A stretch of 64,000 bases of DNA from Pseudomonas nunensis (GCF_024296925.1 NZ_CP101125.1:1490501-1554500), one strand, 5' to 3'; positions 24,742 to 36,211 are shown, numbered from the stretch's first letter. The notes: generated from the sequence alone by a model not told the origin. Translations and numbers: made by a program.

Positions 24742-24891
24742 CTGTAGGAGCGAAGCTTGTGTGGCGAGGGGGCTTGCCCCCGTTCGGCTGCGAAGCAGTC
24801 GTAAAATCCACAGGCGTGGTATGGCTGTTACACCGCGATTGCAGGTTTTGGGGCCGCTTCGCGACCCAACGGGGGCAAGCCCCCTCGCCAC
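24742..24891. repeat. Composite REP region between lolA and rarA
   Basis: A truncated REP of one family (TGTAGGAGCGAAGCTTG, 24743-24759) is joined directly to a full facing pair of another. That pair is GTGGCGAGGGGGCTTGCCCC at 24761 with its inverted copy ending at 24891. One element seems to have inserted into or replaced part of the other. Confidence 0.85.
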
Positions 24892-24947
24892 AGGTTTTTC
24901 TCCAAGCGTGAGAGCAACGTAATAACTCGAGGTTTTAACTGTACGTG

Positions 24948-26269
24948 ATGGACCTGTTTCGCAGTGCCCCGATTGCTCAACCCTTGGCCGCTCGCCTGCG
25001 CGCAGCCAATCTGGATGAGTACGTCGGTCAGGAACACCTGCTCGCTCGCGGCAAGCCTTTGCGTGAAGCGCTGGAGCAGGGTGCCCTGCACTCGATGATC
25101 TTCTGGGGGCCGCCGGGAGTAGGCAAAACCACCCTGGCGCGGCTGCTGGCGGAAGTCTCGGATGCGCATTTCGAAACGGTGTCGGCGGTATTGGCCGGCG
25201 TGAAGGAAATCCGTCAGGCGGTGGAAATCGCCAAGCAGCAGGCCGGCCAGTACGGCAAGCGCACCATCCTGTTTGTCGATGAAGTGCACCGCTTCAACAA
25301 GGCCCAGCAGGATGCTTTCCTGCCGTACGTGGAAGACGGCACGCTGATTTTCATCGGCGCGACCACCGAAAACCCATCCTTCGAACTCAACAACGCCTTG
25401 CTCTCACGCGCGCGCGTCTACGTGCTCAAAAGCCTCGACGAAGCAGCCCTGCGCAAATTGGTGCACCGCGCGCTGACCGAAGAGCGTGGCCTGGGCAAAC
25501 GGCAACTGACCCTCAGCGATGAGGGCTTCCAGATGTTGCTGTCCGCCGCCGATGGCGATGGCCGGCGTCTGCTCAACCTGCTGGAAAACGCTTCCGACCT
25601 CGCGGAAGACGACAGCGAGATCGGCATCGATCTGCTGCAAAGTCTGCTCGGCGACACCCGTCGGCGTTTCGACAAGGGCGGCGAAGCGTTCTACGACCAG
25701 ATTTCCGCACTGCATAAATCCGTACGCGGCTCCAACCCCGACGGCGCGTTGTACTGGTTCGCGCGTATGATCGACGGCGGTTGCGATCCGCTATACCTGG
25801 CCCGGCGCGTGGTGCGCATGGCCAGCGAAGACATCGGTAATGCCGACCCGCGCGCTCTGAGCCTGTGTCTGGCAGCGTGGGAAGTGCAGGAGCGCCTCGG
25901 CAGCCCCGAAGGCGAGTTGGCGGTGGCCCAAGCCATCACCTATTTGGCCTGCGCGCCGAAAAGCAACGCGGTGTACATGGGTTTCAAAGCCGCAATGCGC
26001 AGCGCCACCGAGCACGGTTCGCTGGAAGTGCCGCTGCACCTGCGCAATGCGCCGACCAAGCTGATGAAGCAATTGGGTTACGGTGATGAATACCGTTATG
26101 CCCACGATGAGCCGGACGCCTATGCCGCCGGCGAAGACTACTTCCCGGAAGAGCTTGAGCCACAACCGTTCTATCAACCGGTGCCGCGCGGCCTGGAATT
26201 GAAGATCGGCGAGAAGCTCAACCACCTTGCGCAACTTGATCGTCTGAGCCCCCGGCAGCGGAGAAAATA

Positions 26270-26270
<1 letters not shown>
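24948..26270 (+). CDS. rarA: Replication-associated recombination protein RarA (MgsA/YcaJ)
   Basis: The 440-residue AAA+ ATPase acts at stalled replication forks. Walker [10 protein letters not shown] is near residue 54, and the clamp-loader-like sensor and C-terminal tetramerisation region follow. The ATG at 24948 is one codon inside a GTG start; either is possible. The stop codon overlaps the GTG of crcB by one base, indicating coupled translation. Confidence 0.95.
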
Positions 26271-27941
<1,671 letters not shown>

Positions 27942-29336
27942 ATGGACTATCTGCCGCTGTTTCATAACCTGCGCGGCAGTCGTGTGTTGGTCGTCGGCGG
28001 CGGGGAGATTGCCTTGCGCAAGTCCCGCCTGCTGGCCGAAGCCGGTGCGCTGCTGCGGGTGGTCGCACCTGAAATCGAACCGCAATTGCGCGAACTGGTG
28101 ACCGGCAGCGGTGGCGAGTGCCTGTTGCGTGGCTACGTCGAAACGGATCTGGACGGTTGCGGGCTGATCATCGCCGCTACCGACGACGAACCGTTGAACG
28201 CGCAAGTGTCTGCCGATGCCCATCGGCGTTGCGTGCCGGTCAACGTGGTGGATGCGCCAGCCCTGTGCAGCGTGATCTTCCCGGCGATTGTCGACCGTTC
28301 GCCACTGATTGTTGCCATCTCCAGCGGCGGCGATGCGCCGGTGCTGGCGCGGCTGATCCGGGCGAAAATCGAAACCTGGATTCCTTCCACCTACGGTCAA
28401 CTGGCCGGTCTGGCGGCGCGCTTCCGCAATCAGGTCAAAGGCCTGCTGCCGGATGTGCAGCAGCGTCGGGCGTTCTGGGAAGATGTTTTCCAGGGCCCGA
28501 TTGCCGACCGGCAACTGGCCGGGCAGGGCGCTGAGGCCGAGCGCTTGTTGCTGGCGAAAATCGCTGGCGAGCCGCCGACAAAAACCGGTGAAGTGTATTT
28601 GGTCGGTGCCGGACCGGGCGATCCGGACCTGCTGACCTTCCGCGCTTTACGCCTGATGCAACAAGCTGACGTGGTGCTGTACGACCGCTTGGTGGCCCCG
28701 GCGATTCTGGATTTATGCCGTCGCGATGCCGAACGGGTCTACGTCGGCAAGCGTCGCTCCGATCACGCCGTGCCGCAGGATCAGATCAACAAGCAATTGG
28801 TGGATCTGGCCAAGGCCGGTAAACGCGTGGTGCGATTGAAGGGCGGTGATCCGTTCATCTTCGGCCGTGGCGGTGAAGAGATCGAAGAACTCGCGGCCCA
28901 TGGCATCCCGTTCCAGGTTGTGCCGGGCATTACGGCGGCCAGTGGTTGCGCGGCGTATGCCGGGATTCCGCTGACGCACCGTGATTACGCGCAGTCGGTG
29001 CGATTTGTCACCGGGCATCTTAAGGACGGTTCCACCGATTTGCCTTGGGCTGACTTGGTTGCGCCGGCGCAAACCCTGGTGTTTTACATGGGACTGGTGG
29101 GCTTGCCGATCATCTGCGAGCAGTTGATCAAACATGGTCGCGCATCCGATACCCCGGCGGCGTTGATCCAGCAGGGTACCACCGTCAATCAGCGGGTGTT
29201 TACCGGCACGTTGGCTGATCTTCCGCAAATGGTGGCGGAGCATGAAGTGCATGCGCCGACGCTGGTAATCGTTGGAGAAGTGGTGCAACTGCGCGAGAAA
29301 CTGGCGTGGTTTGAAGGCGCTCAGGCGCAGGTCTGA
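27942..29336 (+). CDS. cysG: Siroheme synthase CysG
   Basis: The 464-residue trifunctional enzyme makes siroheme for sulfite and nitrite reductases. The N-terminal half is the NAD-dependent dehydrogenase and ferrochelatase ([11 protein letters not shown], residues 15-25). The C-terminal half is uroporphyrinogen III methyltransferase ([19 protein letters not shown], about 223-241). It starts with no gap after serS. Confidence 0.97.
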   Translation: MDYLPLFHNLRGSRVLVVGGGEIALRKSRLLAEAGALLRVVAPEIEPQLRELVTGSGGECLLRGYVETDLDGCGLIIAATDDEPLNAQVSADAHRRCVPVNVVDAPALCSVIFPAIVDRSPLIVAISSGGDAPVLARLIRAKIETWIPSTYGQLAGLAARFRNQVKGLLPDVQQRRAFWEDVFQGPIADRQLAGQGAEAERLLLAKIAGEPPTKTGEVYLVGAGPGDPDLLTFRALRLMQQADVVLYDRLVAPAILDLCRRDAERVYVGKRRSDHAVPQDQINKQLVDLAKAGKRVVRLKGGDPFIFGRGGEEIEELAAHGIPFQVVPGITAASGCAAYAGIPLTHRDYAQSVRFVTGHLKDGSTDLPWADLVAPAQTLVFYMGLVGLPIICEQLIKHGRASDTPAALIQQGTTVNQRVFTGTLADLPQMVAEHEVHAPTLVIVGEVVQLREKLAWFEGAQAQV

Positions 29337-29339
29337 CCT

Positions 29340-29469
29340 GTGGCGAGGGGGCTTGCCCCCGTTGGGGCGCGTAGCGGCCCTGAAGCGGCGAGCGAGTTCT
29401 GGCTGAAAAGACCGCGCTCGCTGTTTTGCGACTGCTTCGCAGCCGAACGGGGGCAAGCCCCCTCGCCAC
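29340..29469. repeat. REPIN, gtggcgagggggcttgcccc family
   Basis: GTGGCGAGGGGGCTTGCCCC at the left and its inverted copy at the right flank about 90 bases. Confidence 0.88.
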
Positions 29470-29505
29470 AATTGATCGTGCCCACCCTCAGGTTTCAGCA
29501 GCGTA

Positions 29506-30507
29506 TCAGGCCCTGCGCCAAACCCCTTTCCCACTCAACCGCGCCCGATCATGGGCCGCTGTGAAATCCTGCGCCGGACCTTTCGGCACAACACCCGTCG
29601 GATTGATGGTTTTGTGACTGCCGTAGTAGTGATTCTTGATGTGTTCAAAATCCACGGTCTCGGCAATCCCCGGCCACTGGTACAACTCGCGCAACCAGTT
29701 CGACAAATTCGGATAATCGGCAATCCGCCGGAGGTTGCACTTGAAGTGCCCGTAATACACCGCGTCAAAGCGAATCAGCGTAGTGAACAACCGAATGTCC
29801 GCTTCCGTCAGGTATTCACCGACCAGATAGCGGTTCTCACCCAGTAACAATTCCAGGCGATCCAGCTCGGCAAACACGTCATCGAACGCTTCTTCATACG
29901 CCTGCTGCGACGTGGCAAACCCGGCGCGGTACACGCCGTTATTCACGGCCGGATAAATCCGATCGTTCAACGCATCGATCTCGCCGCGCAACGGTGCCGG
30001 GTAGAAATCCAGGTCATTGCCGGTCAGGTCATCGAAGGCGCTGTTGAACATGCGGATGATCTCCGCCGATTCATTGCTGACGATGCGCTGCTGCTGTTTG
30101 TCCCACAGCACCGGCACGGTGACGCGGCCGGTGTAGTCGGCGGTGTCGGCGGTGTAGCGCTGATGCATAAAGTTGAAGTGATCGAGTTTGTCGCCGGTGG
30201 AGCCGAGATTCTTGTCGAAGGTCCAGCCGTTTTCCAGCATCAACCAACTGACCACGGACACATCGATCAGGGATTCGAGGCCTTTGAGTTTGCGCAGGAT
30301 CAGCGTGCGGTGCGCCCACGGGCAGGCGAGGGACACGTAGAGGTGATAGCGACCGGTCTCGGCGGCGAAACCACCGATACCGCTCGGGCCGGGTTGGCCA
30401 TCGGCGGTCACCCAGTTGCGACGCTGCGCCTGCTCGCGCTGGAACGCGCCGTCCTTGCTACTTTCGTACCACTGGTCGTGCCAGCGGCCTTCAACTAACA
30501 AACCCAT
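29506..30507 (-). CDS. yqjG: Glutathionyl-hydroquinone reductase
   Basis: The 333-residue protein belongs to the xi-class glutathione transferases, which reduce glutathionyl-hydroquinones. The active-site motif is C62-P-W-A-H66. The C-terminal helical domain (ADIRLFTTLIRFD...) fits the family. ATG at 30507 follows AAGGAGTCT-like sequence upstream. It stands between a REPIN and ybiB. Confidence 0.9.
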   Translation of the reverse strand: MGLLVEGRWHDQWYESSKDGAFQREQAQRRNWVTADGQPGPSGIGGFAAETGRYHLYVSLACPWAHRTLILRKLKGLESLIDVSVVSWLMLENGWTFDKNLGSTGDKLDHFNFMHQRYTADTADYTGRVTVPVLWDKQQQRIVSNESAEIIRMFNSAFDDLTGNDLDFYPAPLRGEIDALNDRIYPAVNNGVYRAGFATSQQAYEEAFDDVFAELDRLELLLGENRYLVGEYLTEADIRLFTTLIRFDAVYYGHFKCNLRRIADYPNLSNWLRELYQWPGIAETVDFEHIKNHYYGSHKTINPTGVVPKGPAQDFTAAHDRARLSGKGVWRRA

Positions 30508-30596
30508 TTCAAGACTCCTCAACCAATAAGCGTTGGAGAGGAGTCTATGCGCATAGGTTCGATAAAATAGCGCAAAGGTTGGGCGGTTATGATCGG

Positions 30597-31598
30597 TTAA
30601 ATCGATCTGTCACGCGCATCCCAGTAGTGTCTGGCGGTTTCGAAGGCTTGTTCGCGGGTCTGACCGAGGCCGCGCATGGCCAGGGCCATGGTCGAAATCA
30701 GCGCCATTTGCGGGTAGCTGTCGACCACATCTCCGCGCCATACGGCTTTCAGATGCTCAGGATCAAGGCTCGCCGGTTTGACGTGGCGCTGCGCCGACAA
30801 CTGCGGCCATTCCTCGTCCCAGCTCTCGCCGCCGGTGGTGCCGTACAAATGACTGTCGGCGTCCGGGTTGATCTCGATTTCGCCGCCATCGCCCTTGACC
30901 ACAATCGCGGTGTCGCCGAGCAAGCCGCTGGCATCGCGATGCACGGCTTGATAGCCCGGATGGAAAATACTTTGCAGACCACAGCGCGCGCCCAACGGAT
31001 TGAGAATGCGCGTGAGGGAGTGTATCGGCGAACGCAGGCCCAAGGTATTGCGCAGGTCGATCATCCGTTGAAGCTGCGGTGCCCAATCCACCAGCGGCAT
31101 AAATGCCAGACCGCCGTTATCCAGCGCTTCACCCACCTGTTGCCAGTCGCGACACAACGGGATCTTTAATTCTTCCAGCAGTTGCTCGCTGTATAGCCGA
31201 CCCGCCGTGTGCGCGCCGCCGCCGTGCATGAAAATCCGCACGCCGTTTTGCGCCAGGCACTTGGCCGCGAGCAAGTACCATGGCAGATGGCGCTTCTTGC
31301 CGGCATACGTCGGCCAATCCAGATCGACCTGCAAGGCCGGGGGCTGCAACCGTTCACGCAAGGCTTCGGTAAACCCGGCCATCTCTTCGGCGCTTTCTTC
31401 CTTGTGCCGCAACAGCATCAGGAAGGCGCCGAGTTGGGTGTCCTCGACCTTGTCGTCCAGCACGAAGCCCATGGCTTCCCGGGCTTCGTCGCGGGTCAGG
31501 TCACGGGCGCCGCGCTTGCCTTTGCCGAGGATGCGCACGAACTGGGCGAACGGGTGCTCGGCGGGCGTTTCGAGGGTCAGTGCAGGAAAGTCGGTCAT
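30597..31598 (-). CDS. ybiB: YbiB-type glycosyl transferase family protein
   Basis: The 333-residue protein resembles the anthranilate phosphoribosyltransferase fold and is close to YbiB, a nucleic-acid-binding relative without known enzymatic role. Its ATG overlaps the tusE stop (ATGA), tying it to the sulfur-relay operon. In E. coli ybiB is LexA-regulated; no LexA box is seen here because the gene is operon-internal. Confidence 0.82.
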   Translation of the reverse strand: MTDFPALTLETPAEHPFAQFVRILGKGKRGARDLTRDEAREAMGFVLDDKVEDTQLGAFLMLLRHKEESAEEMAGFTEALRERLQPPALQVDLDWPTYAGKKRHLPWYLLAAKCLAQNGVRIFMHGGGAHTAGRLYSEQLLEELKIPLCRDWQQVGEALDNGGLAFMPLVDWAPQLQRMIDLRNTLGLRSPIHSLTRILNPLGARCGLQSIFHPGYQAVHRDASGLLGDTAIVVKGDGGEIEINPDADSHLYGTTGGESWDEEWPQLSAQRHVKPASLDPEHLKAVWRGDVVDSYPQMALISTMALAMRGLGQTREQAFETARHYWDARDRSI

Positions 31599-31930
31599 AA
31601 GCAATTCGTCGGTTTGGGCAGGCCCGCCAGTTTTGCGGCGAGTTTGGCAGGGGTGCCTTTGAACAGTCGGTTCAGGTGCAGGCTGTTGCCTTTTTCCGGG
31701 CCGAGCTTCAACGCGGTGTACTTGATCAGCGGCCGGGTCGCCGGGGACAACTGGAATTCGTCGTAGAAGCTGCGCAGCAGTTCGAGGATTTCCCAGTGCT
31801 CGGGGCTCAACTCGATGTCTTCGGCCGCAGCGAGGGCGCTGGCCACGTCGTTGGACCAGTCACTCAGTTCGACCAGGAAGCCATCCTTGTCCAGCTCGAT
31901 GGAGCGGGCGCCGACGGTCAGGGAATTCAT
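31595..31930 (-). CDS. tusE: Sulfur relay protein TusE (DsrC family)
   Basis: The 111-residue protein accepts persulfide sulfur from TusD and passes it to MnmA. The essential cysteine is the next-to-last residue (Cys110 in PTNCL), as in DsrC proteins. The ATG at 31930 overlaps the tusB stop. Confidence 0.94.
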   Translation of the reverse strand: MNSLTVGARSIELDKDGFLVELSDWSNDVASALAAAEDIELSPEHWEILELLRSFYDEFQLSPATRPLIKYTALKLGPEKGNSLHLNRLFKGTPAKLAAKLAGLPKPTNCL

Positions 31931-32220
31931 AGCCAACTGTTGACCTTGTCATAGCTGATCGACAATTCGACGAAGGCCGGGTAATCGATGGCTTCGGCCC
32001 AGTCCGGCACATTCAGCGCCCGGGCCTGGGCGTCTTCGGCCAGCACGAACAGTTTCAGGTTGCGAGCGATCAGCGTGTTGAACGGCGCAGTGCCCGGTTG
32101 CAAGGCATACGCCGCGTCGCCGGACAGCAGCAGCGCGTCGTTGGCGTCGATCACGCGCAGGCAACTGGTCAGGCGATCGTCGCCGAACGGGGAATGAGAC
32201 AACACATGCAAAGTCGACAT
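31927..32220 (-). CDS. tusB: Sulfurtransferase complex subunit TusB (DsrH)
   Basis: The 97-residue subunit of the TusBCD hexamer overlaps tusC by one base (TGATG) and tusE by three. The pattern MSTLHVLSHSPF and GDAAYAL is typical of TusB. Confidence 0.9.
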   Translation of the reverse strand: MSTLHVLSHSPFGDDRLTSCLRVIDANDALLLSGDAAYALQPGTAPFNTLIARNLKLFVLAEDAQARALNVPDWAEAIDYPAFVELSISYDKVNSWL

Positions 32221-32582
32221 CAGAGGGTGATCACCTGGTCGTAACGGTCGATAAGGGCGGTGATTTCGGCGGCGGCCAGCACCTGGGCTTCTTCCAGCGC
32301 CAGAGCGCTCGGGTCCAGGCCACGTTCGGCGGCGCTGTCGGCGCAGACAAACAGGTCCTCGACACCAAACATCGGCAGCGCTTGCAGGTTGGCGCTCAGG
32401 TCTTTCTGTTGCAAAGCCTTGGCGTCCTGTTTCGCGGCGAGCTGGAACACCCCGTCATCGAGAAACAGCAGGCCAATCGGCAGATCGAACGCGCCGCCGG
32501 CCAGCACGATGTCCAGCGCTTCCCGCGCGCTCGGCCCGGACCATGGCGCCTGACGGCTGATAATCAGTAGTGATTTAGCCAT
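32220..32582 (-). CDS. tusC: Sulfurtransferase complex subunit TusC (DsrF)
   Basis: The 120-residue DsrE/F-fold protein starts MAKSLLIISRQAPW and lies one base after tusD. It is a structural subunit of TusBCD in the 2-thiouridine pathway. Confidence 0.93.
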   Translation of the reverse strand: MAKSLLIISRQAPWSGPSAREALDIVLAGGAFDLPIGLLFLDDGVFQLAAKQDAKALQQKDLSANLQALPMFGVEDLFVCADSAAERGLDPSALALEEAQVLAAAEITALIDRYDQVITL

Positions 32583-32583
32583 C

Positions 32584-32976
32584 TCACGCGCCTCCGAAAC
32601 AGATCAGGCGATCGGCGTCTTGCACCGCGTCGTGCAACTGGCCCAGACCAGACAATTCCCACGGCGCACCGACGGCTACCGCTTCGCGTTGATAGCGCTT
32701 GGCTTCTTCATCGTTCAACACGCCCCGACGCAGGGCGGCGGCGATGCACACCACGCCGTCCAGTTGATGCTCGGCGACAAACGCGCGCCATTGCTTGGGC
32801 AAGTCCTGCTCATCCTGGGGCGTGACCACGCTGCCGGACGCGTTGTAGACGCCGTCCTGATAGAAAAACAGCCGGACAATCTCATGCCCGCCGGCCAGCG
32901 CAGCCTGGGCGAACAGCAAGGCACGGCGCGAGGAGGGCGCATGGGCGGCGGAAAACAGCGCGATGGCGAACTTCAT
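32584..32976 (-). CDS. tusD: Sulfurtransferase TusD (DsrE)
   Basis: The 130-residue protein takes sulfur from TusA on a conserved cysteine, here in DGVVCIAAA (near residue 77). The start MKFAIALFSAAHAPSSRRAL is normal for TusD. It is the first gene of the operon tusD-tusC-tusB-tusE-ybiB. A REPIN separates it from the next gene upstream. Confidence 0.94.
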   Translation of the reverse strand: MKFAIALFSAAHAPSSRRALLFAQAALAGGHEIVRLFFYQDGVYNASGSVVTPQDEQDLPKQWRAFVAEHQLDGVVCIAAALRRGVLNDEEAKRYQREAVAVGAPWELSGLGQLHDAVQDADRLICFGGA

Positions 32977-33093
32977 GACGGACTCGATCAGCAAAACTGC
33001 GGCCATGATAAAGCTTTATCGGCGGGGCGGCGAAGGGCGTTTGATCGTGGACCAAGGCTGGCGGTGAAACTGGCCGGCATGGACACCACCGGC

Positions 33094-33191
33094 CCACTGT
33101 GGGAGCGGGCTTGCTCGCGAAGAGGGAGTGTCAGTCGCCATCATTGTTGCCTGACACACCGCATTCGCGAGCAAGCCCGCTCCCACAGTGG
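33094..33191. repeat. REPIN, gggagcgggcttgctcgcga family
   Basis: CCACTGTGGGAGCGGGCTTG and its exact inverted copy bound about 98 bases; the inner part is also partly palindromic (TGTCAG/CTGACA). Confidence 0.9.
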
Positions 33192-33206
33192 ATCGGTGTT
33201 TGATCA

Positions 33207-33911
33207 TTAGCGCGGCATATAGCCCAACTGCCACCGCCGCGGAATCTTCAACGACAGCAACCCCACCATCCCGGCCAACAACCCGCTGACAAACAGCGCC
33301 TTGAGCCCCAGATGATGTTCCAGCACCGCACCGAGGATTGCGCCGGCAAACATGCCGGTCCAGGGAATCAACTGCACCCGCCAGCCATTGCGCCGTTCGC
33401 CGAGCATCCAACGCCCCAGGCCCCGGCCAAACCGCGACAAGGCGCCGGTGACGTAGGTCAGGCCGACGGGCAGGCCGTTCACTTCTTCCACGGCCGCATT
33501 GAGCATGCCCATGGCGATGATCGCCGCCAGCAGCGCCGGCAGTTGCTCGTCATACGGCCACGCGGCGGCGCCGCAGAGCAGGGTGGCGATGCACAACAGC
33601 AATGGCAGCGCCCGCCGCCCGCCGAGGCGGCTGACGACAATACCCAGCGCGTTGCCGACGATGAACGTTGCCACAAGAATCAACAAGCGCAGCGTTAGCC
33701 CAAAGTCGCCATCACTGATCGCCACGGCGAGGCGGGTGGTGTTGCCGCTCATAAAGGACACGAAGTCGCCGCTGGCCATGAAGCCGATGGCGTCGGTCAT
33801 GCCGGCGAGCACCGACAGCGTGGCCACCAGCGTCATGCCGATGCGCCCACGCCATTTCTGAATATGCAGATGACCCGGGCTGGCCCGGTGAGTCGAGGCG
33901 GATGGCAGCAT
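33207..33911 (-). CDS. DUF1275 (YoaK) family membrane protein
   Basis: The 234-residue protein has about six hydrophobic segments. Family features include AGMTDAIGFMASGDFVSFMSG near residues 36-56 and the motif GLPVGLTYVTGALSRFGRGL. The function of DUF1275 is not established. It lies alone between a REPIN and a small-gene pair. Confidence 0.85.
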   Translation of the reverse strand: MLPSASTHRASPGHLHIQKWRGRIGMTLVATLSVLAGMTDAIGFMASGDFVSFMSGNTTRLAVAISDGDFGLTLRLLILVATFIVGNALGIVVSRLGGRRALPLLLCIATLLCGAAAWPYDEQLPALLAAIIAMGMLNAAVEEVNGLPVGLTYVTGALSRFGRGLGRWMLGERRNGWRVQLIPWTGMFAGAILGAVLEHHLGLKALFVSGLLAGMVGLLSLKIPRRWQLGYMPR

Positions 33912-33946
33912 TGGCGTAAATCGTCCTCAGATAGTGACCGTCGCGG

Positions 33947-34276
33947 TCACTTGCTCAATCCATATAACTCGCAATACTCCAGCCAGTCCATGCCAGCCAT
34001 TTCCGCCACTTCCTTGTGCACTTCCATGCGCTGCGCCTGATAGTCCTCGGCGGAGGCGGCGGTCAGTTGCAACGTCAGCTCCCAGGCAAACAGGTCCAGG
34101 CGCTCGGCCTCGGCTTCGAAGGCTTCGTGCAAGCGCTCGTCGCGGTACTGGGCCGGGGTTTCACCCTTGGCCTGGGCGAGCAGGGGGTTGAGGTTGTCGA
34201 GCTCGTGGCGCAATTCCGGGCGCTCATCGAGAAACTTTTTCAGTGCCTGCTCGTGTTGCTGTTCGGTGGCTGCCAT
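33947..34276 (-). CDS. Small DUF6388-like protein
   Basis: The 109-residue protein is acidic and helical with no membrane segment or known catalytic motif. Residues DWLEYCELYGL at the C-terminus and the EQALKKFLDERPEL start recall the pseudomonad DUF6388 family, but this is from memory. A ribosome site AAGGAGCGACC precedes the ATG, supporting expression. It sits 22 bases after the next small gene. Confidence 0.7.
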   Translation of the reverse strand: MAATEQQHEQALKKFLDERPELRHELDNLNPLLAQAKGETPAQYRDERLHEAFEAEAERLDLFAWELTLQLTAASAEDYQAQRMEVHKEVAEMAGMDWLEYCELYGLSK

Positions 34277-34297
34277 GGTCGCTCCTTGCAGGTCAGG

Positions 34298-34543
34298 TTA
34301 CGAAGACTGCTTCTTGGCCTTGGCCGCTGCGGCCAGGCATTCGAGGGCGAACTGCTCCGGGTAGGTCATCTGGATCGGCGTGGTTTCGCCCTTGACGGTC
34401 CGTTCGCCGTCGAGGATGTAGCGAATCCGCTTGTCGGTGACGCCGATGCGCTTGGCGATCCAGGAAGGGGTCTGACCGATCTGGCTGATCAGCTTGTCCG
34501 CGTATTCGGCGGTTGGTTTGTAAAATTCGGCGTTGGGTGTCAT
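34298..34543 (-). CDS. Small helix-turn-helix protein
   Basis: The 81-residue product contains a likely HTH at about residues 18-45 (ISQIGQTPSWIAKRIGVTDKRI). The shape resembles a Cro/CI-type DNA-binding unit with a short C-terminal helix. The ATG at 34543 gives a compact domain; the longer frame to 34723 is repetitive and unlikely. It could regulate itself and the downstream gene. Not recognised as a named family. Confidence 0.65.
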   Translation of the reverse strand: MTPNAEFYKPTAEYADKLISQIGQTPSWIAKRIGVTDKRIRYILDGERTVKGETTPIQMTYPEQFALECLAAAAKAKKQSS

Positions 34544-34692
34544 GTGGCTTTCCAGAAAAAGAGGTGATGCGCTATTAATTGCGCGACAGGGTGCGCGAAT
34601 CGTCACGCGGTGTCGCGGTATAAATGAAGTAAAGCAGAACGATACGCCGCGCCACGGTGATACAGTCCGCTTTTTCTTGATGAGCGAACACA

Positions 34693-35043
34693 ATGCGAAT
34701 TCTGATGGTGGCGCTGGCCGCAACCCTGCTGGCGGGCTGCGCGGGCTCGGTAATGGAAGACTCCCGCACCAAATCCCCGACCAAGGTCCTGAACTCGGAC
34801 AAACCTGAAAAAGTCGTCGCCCAGTGCGTGCAATTCGCCTGGCAGGACGAAGCGGTATTCGGGGTGGACGCCGGGGCTTATCTGCAGCCGGGCAAGAAGG
34901 GTGGTTCGACGGTGTATACCCGGTCGGCGGAAGTGTTTGTGGACTTGAGCAGCGATGCTTCCGGGACGCAGTTGAGTTTCTACTCGCAGCACGATGATTT
35001 TGTGAGCAAGCGCCGGTTGGCGGCGTTGGCGACTTGTTTGTAA
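34693..35043 (+). CDS. Small lipoprotein
   Basis: The 116-residue protein has a lipoprotein signal peptide with lipobox LLAGC (Cys16), so it is likely anchored in the outer membrane. The rest is soluble with two further cysteines, at the middle (AQCVQFAW) and the C-terminus (ATCL), which could pair. Function is unknown. Confidence 0.78.
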   Translation: MRILMVALAATLLAGCAGSVMEDSRTKSPTKVLNSDKPEKVVAQCVQFAWQDEAVFGVDAGAYLQPGKKGGSTVYTRSAEVFVDLSSDASGTQLSFYSQHDDFVSKRRLAALATCL

Positions 35044-35063
35044 TTGATGGCAGATGAAGATCT

Positions 35064-35157
35064 CCTGTGGGAGCGGGCTTGCTCGCGAAGGCGGTTTATC
35101 ATTCAGCATTGATGTCGGCTGACACACCGCCTTCGCGAGCAAGCCCGCTCTCACAGG
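35064..35157. repeat. REPIN, gggagcgggcttgctcgcga family
   Basis: CCTGTGGGAGCGGGCTTGCT and its near-perfect inverted copy (one substitution, CTCTCACAGG) flank a spacer that is itself partly palindromic. Confidence 0.9.
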
Positions 35158-35168
35158 GGGATTTGTGT

Positions 35169-35600
35169 TTAAAGGGGATGAATAAGGCGCTTCTGGAAAA
35201 AGTGGCGCTTATCCCCCGGCGGGTAATCAACAATCTGCCCAAACTCGCTGTACCCCAGCTTCTTGTAGAACTCCGGCGCCTGGAAACTGAAGGTGTCGAG
35301 CCAGATCCCTACGCATTCATTCTCCTGCGCCAGTTCTTCGGCCATCTGCATCAGTTTCGAGCCCAGCCCCAGTCCCCGACCTTCTTCCGGTACCGACAAC
35401 AGCTCGATAAACAGCCATTGGTAAAACACCCGGCCATAAAGTCCGCCGAGGATCTCGCCGTTGTCGTCGCGCACCAGCAACGCAACCGGCTCTGGTTTGG
35501 CGAGCCCCGCTTGCGCCGCGTTATAGGTGCGCAGCGGTGCAAGGATGGCCTCGCGCTCTTCGTTGGTGGGATCTTGCGAGCGTTCGATACGCAATCTCAT
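35169..35600 (-). CDS. GNAT family N-acetyltransferase
   Basis: The 143-residue protein carries the acetyl-CoA loop in EEGRGLGLGSKLM (about residues 72-84) and a C-terminal PEFYKKLGY. Substrate is unknown. It starts MRLRIERSQDPTNEER and stands alone beside a REPIN. Confidence 0.88.
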   Translation of the reverse strand: MRLRIERSQDPTNEEREAILAPLRTYNAAQAGLAKPEPVALLVRDDNGEILGGLYGRVFYQWLFIELLSVPEEGRGLGLGSKLMQMAEELAQENECVGIWLDTFSFQAPEFYKKLGYSEFGQIVDYPPGDKRHFFQKRLIHPL

Positions 35601-35743
35601 GGCTATGTCCTTATGGCGGTGACCCCGGAGATTATCTGGCTCGCCGACTTTGTTCCATCCCCGAACGCCAGTGGAACCGTCGCTCGCGCGCAGATGTCTA
35701 GCCTCTAGAGCGTCAATTCAGAACGCGGCCATGAGGATAGCCA

Positions 35744-36181
35744 ATGAACATTTTCGAAGCCTTGCGCGAAAGCCACGACCGCCAGCGCAGCTATGCGGAC
35801 GCGCTGATCAAGACCAGCGGCGACACCCCGGAACGGGTCGAAGCCTATAAGCAGCTCAAAGCTGAACTCCAGGCCCACGAGACTGCTGAGGAACGGCATT
35901 TCTACATCCCGCTGATGGAGTTCGACAACGGCGTCGACCTGAGCCGCCACGCCATCTCCGAGCACCACGAGATGGACGAAATGATGGAGACCCTGGACGA
36001 GACCGAGATGTCGGATCCGACGTGGTTGGTGACGGCGAAAAAACTCTCCGAGAAGGTCCATCACCACCTGAAGGAAGAAGAGCAGAAGTTCTTCCAGATG
36101 GCCGGCAAGTTGCTCGACGACAAGCAGAAAGAGTCCCTCGCCGGCAAATACGAAAAGGAATACAAGGAACAACTTTCTTGA
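35744..36181 (+). CDS. Hemerythrin domain protein
   Basis: The 145-residue four-helix protein has the expected metal ligands: His11, His45 and Glu49 (HETAEE), His74/75 (EHHEMDE) and His107/108 with Glu112 (HHHLKEEE). Such proteins bind O2 or NO, or protect iron. GAGGATAGCC precedes the ATG. It runs in the same direction as the LPMO operon but is separated from it by a hairpin and 222 bases. Confidence 0.9.
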   Translation: MNIFEALRESHDRQRSYADALIKTSGDTPERVEAYKQLKAELQAHETAEERHFYIPLMEFDNGVDLSRHAISEHHEMDEMMETLDETEMSDPTWLVTAKKLSEKVHHHLKEEEQKFFQMAGKLLDDKQKESLAGKYEKEYKEQLS

Positions 36182-36211
36182 GCTGAGAAGGGTTCCGATT
36201 GCTGCCTCGCA

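Noticed and set aside
33094..33191. REPINs as rho-independent terminators
   Set aside because: They form hairpins but lack T-runs and recur in many places and both orientations, so they were classed as repeats.
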